From: an uncultured Lachnospiraceae bacterium
Lineage (GTDB): Bacteria; Bacillota; Clostridia; Lachnospirales; Lachnospiraceae
Direction: 5' to 3'
Assembly (NCBI GenBank): GCA_902779575.1
Contig: CACZBW010000004.1
Location: forward strand, 124,001 to 188,000
DNA length: 64,000 nt
Shown: positions 41,745-48,689 of the stretch, in pieces
Numbering within the stretch: position 1 is the stretch's first letter
Layout of the letters: every line of letters starts with the position of its first letter
Notes under the pieces: generated by a model
The model's input: only the letters and a program-made list of their open reading frames with translations
Told to the model about the DNA's origin: nothing
The model's database searches: none
Position numbers and translations under genes: made by a program

Positions 41745-41930
41745 TCAGCTGGCGAAGCCGAATGAGGGGGCAGGCCCGGCAGGATGCCCGCTGTCATGAG
41801 CCGGAAGGTCTCCGCCGAAAACTTTTGGGCGGTGCTCCTTGAACATCTCGACAAATTCTTCCAGTGAGAGCGTGCCTCCGGCTATGCCTGCCAGTGCCTC
41901 GTCGCACAAATGTAATTTTTCTTTATTCAT
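41745..41930 (-). CDS. Small peptide with a double-glycine leader
   Basis: A 61-residue peptide. Residues 1-19 (MNKEKLHLCDEALAGIAGG) have the shape of a bacteriocin or Nif11-like leader ending in Gly-Gly. The core starts TLSLEEFVEMFKEHRPKVFG, a short amphipathic helix, followed by a His/Pro/Gly-rich tail ending SFGFAS. AAGGA lies about 10 bases before the ATG at 41930; an in-frame extension to 41993 is less likely. No modification enzyme or C39 exporter is adjacent, so it is either an orphan precursor or a protein of unrelated function. Confidence 0.5.
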   Translation of the reverse strand: MNKEKLHLCDEALAGIAGGTLSLEEFVEMFKEHRPKVFGGDLPAHDSGHPAGPAPSFGFAS

Positions 41931-42273
41931 TGCAGTAATGTCCTTATCGTTTTCTGGTGCAGGACGGCGCTGCCCGGCAGCGCCGCTTTTCATGTGCAGA
42001 CCCGGTGTGTCCGGAGACCTGCAGGATGGAACAGTTCTATAATTCTTTATACGAAGAAGCCCTTACGGGGGCTAAAAGGACCTGACGGATACAGATATCC
42101 GGATTTCTGTAAAGTCATGGATTTATCCCGCGGGTGAATCAGGGAAACGCTGATTTATTCTGAACTAAGGCTTTTGATGCTTTAGGCTCAGTGTTTCCCC
42201 GGGATCATGGGAGAATGCCGAAAAACAGAACACAGCTTCATGAGACCGGCAGGGGGAGAAAAAGGAGGATACG
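41931..42273. other. Gap between GG-leader peptide and GNAT gene
   Basis: 343 bases. It holds the hairpin AGCCC-TTACGG-GGGCT at about 42054-42069 and the full-length dispersed repeat at 42142-42200. No gene was recognised. Confidence 0.6.
42142..42200. repeat. Dispersed palindromic repeat, copy 4 (full length)
   Basis: A 59-bp copy that begins GGGAAACGCTGATTTATTC and ends CAGTGTTTCCCC, closely similar to the copy at 30921-30979. It lies about 75 bases before the GNAT start. Confidence 0.7.
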
Positions 42274-42744
42274 GTGGATTACAAAATCAGGCTTGTAACG
42301 ACAGGCGACTATGACAGCCTGTACGCTCTCTGGAACAGTACGGAGCAGTCAAGGCGCGCGCTGAATCCGGTGGACGACAGCAGAGCCGGAATAGAAAGAT
42401 ATCTGAAACGCAACCCTTCGACATGCTTTCTGGCATATTCGGAAGAATGCGGCGGGGAGAAGGAGAAGGTGATCGGAGTGATTCTTGCAGGCCATGACGG
42501 CAGGCGGGCGATCATACATCACATGTGTGTGGATCCGGGATGCCGCCGCAGAGGAATCGCCGGGGCGCTTGTACAGAAAGCGGAGGAGGCCCTGAAGAAG
42601 GAAGGAATCAGCAAGGTATTCGGCCTGGTATTCAGGGATAATGACGCCGCCAATGAATTCTGGGAGAACCGGGGCTATAGTGTCCGTACGAACCTGAACT
42701 ACCGGAACAAGAGCCTGAACGCCGCGGTCCCGGAGGGAGAGTGA
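42274..42744 (+). CDS. GNAT-family N-acetyltransferase
   Basis: Acetyltransferase of 156 residues with a GTG start after AAAGGAGGATACG. The ribosome binding site decides the start. The central strand VIGVILAGHDGRRAIIHHMC leads to the acetyl-CoA loop CRRRGIAGALVQKAEEAL (R-x-x-G-x-A), and FRDNDAANEFWENRGYS is the final motif. It resembles RimI-like and ypeA-type proteins. Substrate unknown. Repeat copies flank it on both sides. Confidence 0.88.
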   Translation: MDYKIRLVTTGDYDSLYALWNSTEQSRRALNPVDDSRAGIERYLKRNPSTCFLAYSEECGGEKEKVIGVILAGHDGRRAIIHHMCVDPGCRRRGIAGALVQKAEEALKKEGISKVFGLVFRDNDAANEFWENRGYSVRTNLNYRNKSLNAAVPEGE

Positions 42745-42769
42745 GGAACGCTGATTATCAGCGTTTCCC
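42745..42769. repeat. Dispersed palindromic repeat, copy 5 (minimal palindrome)
   Basis: GGAACGCTGAT and ATCAGCGTTTCCC overlap to form a 25-bp near-perfect palindrome immediately after the GNAT stop. The downstream bases ATACAAT..TGAGCG are related to the flank of the copy at 30921-30979. Confidence 0.6.
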
Positions 42770-42861
42770 GATACAATCCCTGAGCGTATAATACGCCGGA
42801 ACCCCGCGAGACGAGGCAGAAACATCAACGCGTTCCTGAATGAAGACTGCAGGGAGAGACT

Positions 42862-43080
42862 ATGGATGACAGAAGGGTAACGTTTTCAAACAGACAGCTG
42901 ACGGACATGATCGTTCCTCTTTTTTTTGAGCAGCTTCTGGTGATGTTTGTCGGCATCGTGCGGCGGGTATATATTTTTATACATAAGAATGTAAGACGGC
43001 ATCATACCGGCATCATGTCAGAGGCTTCGGAATTCCAATTACGCTCTGCGTTGTCTCTTGTCGGGGAGGGAATTCTTTGA
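42862..43080 (+). pseudogene. N-terminal remnant of a MATE efflux pump gene
   Basis: The first ~32 residues (RQLTDMIVPLFFEQLLVMF) match the start of NorM/MATE transporters (first helix, with the typical PLFFEQLLVM), and the original start and ribosome binding site (GGGAGAG) are intact. Homology ends abruptly after FVGI; the following 40 codons are unrelated and a stop occurs at 43080. About 400 residues are missing. Confidence 0.65.
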
Positions 43081-43416
43081 TATGATGAGGAAAATGCTGA
43101 TTACTGAACTAGTTTGGCGTGAATGCGCAATTTTGCCGGGGACACAAAAAAATTATTGAACAATACGCACAAAACAGTTCCGGCTTTTTTCAGGCGAAAC
43201 AGAGGGTCCTTTAGTCGGTGTTTCCTGAAAAAAGGGAAGAGATCCTGAGAGGAAGGGAGGAAAAGAGTACGAGGATGATCTGCATCAGCGGTTATATTCA
43301 GATGAATATGATGAATGAGGCTTTATGATGATACGGAGAGGGACCGGGCATCTGCTGTCTGATGCGGCCGGGATACGGAAAAAACGGAGGGAAGGCATGG
43401 TGAGGAGGTTTACGAA
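43081..43416. other. Gap before the seven-gene envelope cluster
   Basis: 336 bases. They contain the split dispersed repeat (43088-43226), an AAAAAAATTATTG tract at about 43146, and purine-rich sequence upstream of the DUF308 start. No MATE C-terminal remnant or other gene was found. Confidence 0.55.
43088..43226. repeat. Dispersed palindromic repeat, copy 6 (arms separated)
   Basis: A left arm (GAGGAAAATGCTGATTACTGA, from 43087) and a right arm (TTTAGTCGGTGTTTCCTGA, to about 43229) match the ends of copies 3 and 4, but about 110 unrelated bases lie between them. Confidence 0.45.
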
Positions 43417-43965
43417 ATGATTATTCAGGCTTTGGAAAAGATAAAACAGCAGACGATTATTTCATCGCTTCTGCTGATGATCGTCGGACTGCTCATGCTG
43501 ATCATACCGGTTCAGCATGATGAAGTGCTGGTGGAGATACTGGGATACGCCATCCTGCTTCTGGGAGGCGTGCTGATCTGGGACTTTATAGACGGAAATA
43601 AGAAGCTTTCCTCCTGGATCCTGTTTACAGCCGCGCTGCTTCTGGTCATTCTCGGGCTGTATGTTCTCATCTCGGGGAATGATGTTCTGACGGCGCTCAG
43701 CGTGATCTTCGGAATTCTTCTGATGGTTGACGGTCTGCACAGCGCCGTTCACGCATGGATGTATGCCCGCCGCTCCGGCAAGAAGTGGTGGTGGGTCCTG
43801 CTTCTTCTGAGCTTATCGCTGATCCTGGCAGGCATCGTGATCCTTAATAATCCCTGGTGGCATACAGCGCATTCTTTCGTGAAGGTGATCGGAGGCGTCA
43901 TGCTTTACGGAGCCGCGGTTGGTATCGTAAGACTGATTCTGGTCTGGCCGATTCAGAAAAAGTAA
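43417..43965 (+). CDS. DUF308 (HdeD-like) membrane protein
   Basis: Six-helix membrane protein of 182 residues with the HdeD pattern: alternating helices such as SLLLMIVGLLMLIIP, EILGYAILLLGGVLIWDF, LFTAALLLVILGLYVLISG and WVLLLLSLSLILAGIVIL. HdeD is associated with acid-stress protection at high cell density in enterobacteria; the family role is otherwise unknown. GAGGAGG precedes the ATG. The ABC1 kinase begins 13 bases after the stop, so the two are co-translated from one message. First gene of the cluster. Confidence 0.88.
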   Translation: MIIQALEKIKQQTIISSLLLMIVGLLMLIIPVQHDEVLVEILGYAILLLGGVLIWDFIDGNKKLSSWILFTAALLLVILGLYVLISGNDVLTALSVIFGILLMVDGLHSAVHAWMYARRSGKKWWWVLLLLSLSLILAGIVILNNPWWHTAHSFVKVIGGVMLYGAAVGIVRLILVWPIQKK

Positions 43966-43978
43966 GGAGGGTTCCGAG

Positions 43979-45781
43979 ATGAGTGAAAGAAAGAAGAAAG
44001 AAAATCTGCCGGAAGAAAGCGTTCAGATAAAAAAGAATCCTCATGCCGGGGCGGAGAAAGATCAGACCCCTGCGCCGGTTCCGAGCAAGGATCAGCTTCA
44101 GAAAGAGCTGGCAGCCTCGAAAGCGGAGTTTACGCATACGCCGATGGAGATCACGCCGGATCTGGAAAGGCTCCTTGCGGATGCGCTGAAGGAAGATAAG
44201 AAGAATACAAAACGTTCCGCCCAGATGATCGGCGTGCTGGCGAAGCATAATTTCTACGCGAACGGGCTCACTCCCGTGGAACTGCGGACAACCCTGGAGG
44301 ATCTTGGCCCGACTTACGTCAAGATCGGACAGATCATGTCCAGCCGCACGGATCTCCTGCCGGAAAGTTACTGTAAAGAACTGGAGACGCTCCGCCAGAA
44401 TGTGAAAGAACTGGATCCGCAGATCGCCCGCGCGGTGATCGAGTCGGAGACGGGAAAGAAGATCGATGAGATCTACAGGGAGTTCCGCGATGAGCCGATC
44501 GGTTCCGCTTCGATCGGGCAGGTACATTACGGCGTGCTCCTGGACGGCACGAAGGTTGTCACGAAGGTCCAGCGCCCTCTGATTGCGGAGATGATGCAGA
44601 AGGACTTTGAACTGCTGAAGAAACTGGCTCCGCTCCTGGACGGCGGCAGCGATGAAAACAAAGACAGCGACGCCATGAGCTTCGCTGCCATCATCAATGA
44701 ATTCGAGAAAGTGACCTGGGAAGAGCTGGATTTCCGGGTCGAGGCGGCCAATACAAAGTTCTTCAGGGATGTGATCCTTACCGACGGCACGGCTACCTGT
44801 CCGCTCGTGATCGATGAGCTGACTACAGAGCGCATTTTCACCATGACCTTTGTGGAGGGCTGTTCTGTCTCCAAAAAGGAAAAACTCGCTGAGCAGGGAA
44901 CAGATCCCATGAAGGTAGGCAGGGAGATTCTGGAGAGCTATCTGCACCAGGTTTTTGACGCCGGTATCTTCCACGCGGATCCGCATCAGGGCAATATTAT
45001 GGTCAGCGGCGGGAAAGTCCACTGGATCGACTTCGGCATGATCGGCGAAATCACTGAGGCGGATATCACAGCCCTGGAAAATATCGTCGTCGGGCTTCTC
45101 CGCAGCGACACCGACGCGATGGCGGACGGCGTCATGGCAATCGGGACAAGCGGCGCGGGATGCGACAGAAACAAACTGAAGGATGATCTGGAACTGTTCA
45201 GCGCCAAATACATGAATGTGTCGAGCCTGAGCGATATTGACTTCTCCGCGCTGCTTGGCGAAGTATGCGATCTGGCGGACAGGCATCACATCACGATGCC
45301 GGGCCGCTTCACGATGCTGGTCCGTTCCTTCCTGACCATCGAGGGCGTGATGGAACAGCTGTGTCCGGAACTGGATCTTTTTGAAGTTATCTCCGACAAG
45401 CTGATGGACCGGATGAAGAAGTCTTTCAGCCTGGAAAAAGAGATTATGAATCTGGGACAGGGCGTTCTGGATGTCGGGAAGAAAGTTTCAAGAATCCCGC
45501 AGCTGATCGCGGATACCCTGTCGGATATTATGAAGGGAAGGCTGAAGGTCAATCTGGAGCTGACCGGATATGAAGAGCTGATCAGTGAACTGGGCGCAAA
45601 GATCAATGACATTATCCTGGTGATTATCGGCTGTGTTCTGTTCTCCGGCGGCTGCCGGCTGTGTTCCACCCAGATCCGGCCCATACTTCCGAACGGCATG
45701 CCCCTGATCGCTGTGATTGTCCTGATGATCGGAAGTTCCATGCTGCTTTTTGCGCTGAAACGGATTTTCCGGAAGAAATAA
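43979..45781 (+). CDS. ABC1/AarF/UbiB-family atypical kinase with C-terminal membrane anchor
   Basis: Atypical kinase-like protein of 600 residues. The diagnostic KxGQ motif is TYVKIGQIMSSRTDLLP; the nucleotide loop SASIGQVHYGVLLDGTKV has the alanine-rich form of the family, and the catalytic loop and metal site are HADPHQGNIMVSGGKVHWID followed by FG. Two closing helices at about 548-570 and 577-596 anchor it. UbiB/COQ8 proteins support quinone-lipid biosynthesis; Clostridia usually lack ubiquinone, so another lipid is the likely client here. It has a charged N-terminal extension (about 1-45). AAGGAGG precedes the ATG. Confidence 0.9.
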   Translation: MSERKKKENLPEESVQIKKNPHAGAEKDQTPAPVPSKDQLQKELAASKAEFTHTPMEITPDLERLLADALKEDKKNTKRSAQMIGVLAKHNFYANGLTPVELRTTLEDLGPTYVKIGQIMSSRTDLLPESYCKELETLRQNVKELDPQIARAVIESETGKKIDEIYREFRDEPIGSASIGQVHYGVLLDGTKVVTKVQRPLIAEMMQKDFELLKKLAPLLDGGSDENKDSDAMSFAAIINEFEKVTWEELDFRVEAANTKFFRDVILTDGTATCPLVIDELTTERIFTMTFVEGCSVSKKEKLAEQGTDPMKVGREILESYLHQVFDAGIFHADPHQGNIMVSGGKVHWIDFGMIGEITEADITALENIVVGLLRSDTDAMADGVMAIGTSGAGCDRNKLKDDLELFSAKYMNVSSLSDIDFSALLGEVCDLADRHHITMPGRFTMLVRSFLTIEGVMEQLCPELDLFEVISDKLMDRMKKSFSLEKEIMNLGQGVLDVGKKVSRIPQLIADTLSDIMKGRLKVNLELTGYEELISELGAKINDIILVIIGCVLFSGGCRLCSTQIRPILPNGMPLIAVIVLMIGSSMLLFALKRIFRKK

Positions 45782-45790
45782 CGTTATTTT

Positions 45791-45823
45791 CCCGCAGCCG
45801 GCGGCGATTCGGACGGCTGCGGG
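45791..45823 (+). terminator. Possible weak terminator or processing hairpin
   Basis: CCCGCAGCC pairs with GGCTGCGGG, loop of 15 bases, in the 176-base gap after the AarF-like gene. The T-run that would define a terminator is missing, so read-through is expected. Confidence 0.3.
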
Positions 45824-45957
45824 ATTCCCGCTGTTAAGGAAGGAGACATATTTTGCCCACGGATGTAAGCGTCAGCGCAGCAGACGTGGCCGCAAAATAG
45901 TCATCCGGGGCATTTAGTCAGAGTTCAAAACTTTGTTTTGGAAGGAGAGTGGGAAAG

Positions 45958-47319
45958 ATGAGCAACATCCTGCAGCTTGTGCTGGTACTGCTCTTTGATT
46001 CATACAAGCCATTTTTTATCGCGATGAGATGCCTGTATATCCTCGGTGCCTGGATGCTTCTGAAAAAATCCGGTCTTCCGGCTTTCTGGTCGCTGGTTCC
46101 GTGGGTGAGGGAATACCAGCTCGGCCGCAGCGCCGGGCGGGAGCCGGAAGGACGTTCTTTCTGTGTAACCAGCATGCTGATTACGGTATTGCAGCTGGCC
46201 AACATCTGTTTCCGCTGGAACAGAGACAGCAGAACGCTGTCCGCTTTTGTCCCGCTGATTCTGGTGTTTCTGTTCTCTGTGATGCTGATGCATTTTGTGT
46301 TCAATATCCGCGTCTTCGCCGGTTTTGTACAGATATACGGCGTCAGCAGGGCATGGCTCATCCTGTGTATCTTTGATGAGCTGCGCTTTCTTCCGATGCT
46401 GATCTGGGGCCTTTCCCGGAAATATCAGCCCGCCTGGAAGGTGGAGAATCTGAAAGAGGAGATGGAACGTCTTGCAGCCCGCGGGAGCGCGGGGATCCTG
46501 GACGAAGGACTGACAGTCAACCTGAAAGACCGGCACGTCAAGGAATTTTTCCATAAAAAGTATCTGCTGAAGGACATCCATATGGCGATCCCGCAGGGCC
46601 ATATGGTGCTGCTGCTGGGCGGATCCGGAGCAGGGAAGACAACTTTCCTGAATGCCGTGAACGGCTACGAGAAGGCGGACGCAAAGGTGTCCCTGAACGG
46701 GAAGGATATGTACAGCGACTATAAGAAGATGCAGTACGAAGTGGGCTTTGTGCCGCAGCAGGAACTGGTCCGGGGCAAGGATACGGTGGAGAAGACCCTC
46801 CTTGATACGGCGAGGCTGCGCCTGTCCAAAGATATCCCGAAGGAAGCGCGCAGAAAGCGCGTGGAAGAAGTGATGGAAATCTTCGGCCTGACGCCGCTGA
46901 AGGACAGTCTGGTGGAGAAGCTCTCCGGAGGCCAGAAAAAGCGTCTCTCCATCTCCATGGAGATTCTTTCCAATCCTTCCCTGTTTATTCTGGATGAACC
47001 GGATTCCGGCCTTGACGGCGTGATGGCGAGAGAGCTGTTTCTTGAACTGCGCCGGATTGCCGATACCGGCAAGATCGTGATTGTCATTACCCATACGCCG
47101 GACCGCGTAATCGACCTCTTCGATGATGTGATCGTGCTGGCGAAGGACAGCTCCCGTACAGGCCGCCTTGCCTTCTACGGCAGCGTTGCGGACGCCAGAG
47201 AATTCTTCGGCAGACAGACGATGGAGCAGATCGTGAAATCCATCAACCAGAAGGAAGAAGGCGGGGACGGTCTTGCGGACGAATATGTCCTGAAATATGC
47301 GGAGGTGCAGAATGGCTGA
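45958..47319 (+). CDS. ABCG-like transporter ATPase with an N-terminal membrane domain
   Basis: A 453-residue protein with an unusual order: four to five N-terminal hydrophobic segments (about 5-35, 40-50, 70-85, 95-120, 128-152; DUF5684-like in pattern) and then a cytoplasmic ABC ATPase (about 185-453). Walker A is GGSGAGKTT at 221-229, Q-loop GFVPQQEL, signature LSGGQKKRLS and Walker B SLFILDEPDSG. The D-loop and following VVITHTPDRVIDLFDDVIVLAKDSSRTG resemble the ABCG/White subfamily, which pairs with ABC2-type permeases. The next gene encodes such a permease and overlaps by 8 bases. The ATG at 45958 follows GGAGAG. Confidence 0.88.
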   Translation: MSNILQLVLVLLFDSYKPFFIAMRCLYILGAWMLLKKSGLPAFWSLVPWVREYQLGRSAGREPEGRSFCVTSMLITVLQLANICFRWNRDSRTLSAFVPLILVFLFSVMLMHFVFNIRVFAGFVQIYGVSRAWLILCIFDELRFLPMLIWGLSRKYQPAWKVENLKEEMERLAARGSAGILDEGLTVNLKDRHVKEFFHKKYLLKDIHMAIPQGHMVLLLGGSGAGKTTFLNAVNGYEKADAKVSLNGKDMYSDYKKMQYEVGFVPQQELVRGKDTVEKTLLDTARLRLSKDIPKEARRKRVEEVMEIFGLTPLKDSLVEKLSGGQKKRLSISMEILSNPSLFILDEPDSGLDGVMARELFLELRRIADTGKIVIVITHTPDRVIDLFDDVIVLAKDSSRTGRLAFYGSVADAREFFGRQTMEQIVKSINQKEEGGDGLADEYVLKYAEVQNG

Positions 47320-48613
47320 GATGAGCGGAAACGGTTCTGAAAGACAGCTTTCAGTACGGCACCTCAGCCGTATTGGGCAGATTGGTATCTTTTTCGGTAA
47401 ATTTGTACGGATGTTTGTGTACCAGAGCGACTGGAAGGTGCTGCCGATGGCCGCCCTCATCGCCGGTCTGGTCGGTTTTGCGCTGGGCGGGAATTTCGGC
47501 GTCAGTATGGAAGGAACGCTGACGGGCGCGTTCGCCATTGTATGTGTGTGCATCTGGAACGGTTCCTTCAATTCGATCCAGGTCATCTGCCGGGAGCGGG
47601 GCATAGTCAAGCGGGAACACCGCGCCGGTATGCATATCAGTTCCTATATTCTGGCGCACCTGATGTACCAGCTTCTCCTCTGCCTGCTGCAGACAGTGGT
47701 GACGCTGATCGTACTGTACCTGGTCGGGATGAAGTTCCCCGGAAAGGGACTGTTTACCCCCTGGATGGTGGTGGATGCCGGCATTACGATGCTTCTGATT
47801 ACCTATGCGTCTGATCTTCTCTCTCTGTGGATTTCGGCCCTTGTGCATTCGACGACGACCGCGATGACCATTATGCCTTTCGTGCTGATCTTTCAGCTGA
47901 TCTTCTCGGGCGGCCTGTTTTCTCTTCCGAAGAGCGTGGAAATCATCGAGCTTCTGACAATCTCCAATCCGGGTCTCAAGGCAATGGGAGCCCAGACGAA
48001 GCTCAATGATCTGCCGTATTCGGCAGTGAACGGGATGATCTGGATGGTGGAAGACGTCGAAATCGGCGGCAGGGTGACGCTCGGACAGGTACTTGATCTT
48101 CTGGGAGATGAGGAGAATCCGACCGTTTCCGGGATTCGTGCGGTCGAGATCGGGGAGCAGACGACGGTCCGCGGGATCGGGGAGGAACTGCTTAAGGGAG
48201 ACCTGTGCGGGGATCTGCTCGATGAACCCCTGATTATGGACATGACGGTCGGAGACGCGCTTTCCGCCCTGCTGCAGACGGAGGAGCTTAAGGATCTTCT
48301 GGATACGGAAGTGGACGCCTCCGCCAGCCTTGGTGAAATTATCGATTTTCTTGCCGCGGATGAATCTGTGCAGGGGCTGAGGAATGAGGGGATTGATATT
48401 CATATGACCGTCGGGGACGCGATCGACATGGCCGGACGGGAAGAGATTATGGCCAGAGTCGAAGAGACCGCCTCCGAGGCGATGTACGATCCCGACTACA
48501 GTTATACGGCCGGGAATATTCTTCATAACTGGATCCATATCCTCATCTTTATTCTGGTATTCGCGCTTCTGTCTGTGGTTACGCTGGAATTTATCGATAA
48601 GGATAAACGGTAA
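47312..48613 (+). CDS. ABC2-type permease with five ~27-residue repeats in its last extracytoplasmic loop
   Basis: Membrane partner (433 residues) of the preceding ATPase. Helices lie at about 43-62, 70-88, 110-140, 155-180, 188-205 and 405-428. The long loop between the last two (about residues 210-400) carries five copies of a short motif with period 27-29: VTLGQVLDLL (256), TVRGIGEELL (285), TVGDALSALL (312), SLGEIIDFLA (339), TVGDAIDMAG (366), each followed by acidic residues. This is not typical of ABC2 permeases and probably forms a helical repeat domain outside the membrane. GGAGGTG precedes the ATG; the 8-base overlap implies coupling. Confidence 0.88.
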   Translation: MAEMSGNGSERQLSVRHLSRIGQIGIFFGKFVRMFVYQSDWKVLPMAALIAGLVGFALGGNFGVSMEGTLTGAFAIVCVCIWNGSFNSIQVICRERGIVKREHRAGMHISSYILAHLMYQLLLCLLQTVVTLIVLYLVGMKFPGKGLFTPWMVVDAGITMLLITYASDLLSLWISALVHSTTTAMTIMPFVLIFQLIFSGGLFSLPKSVEIIELLTISNPGLKAMGAQTKLNDLPYSAVNGMIWMVEDVEIGGRVTLGQVLDLLGDEENPTVSGIRAVEIGEQTTVRGIGEELLKGDLCGDLLDEPLIMDMTVGDALSALLQTEELKDLLDTEVDASASLGEIIDFLAADESVQGLRNEGIDIHMTVGDAIDMAGREEIMARVEETASEAMYDPDYSYTAGNILHNWIHILIFILVFALLSVVTLEFIDKDKR

Positions 48614-48689
48614 AGGTTGACCGCGCCTGCACCGGTTCTGCAGATCCTCCTGCATATTTCCGGACAGCGGCATACAGGAACATTTATCT

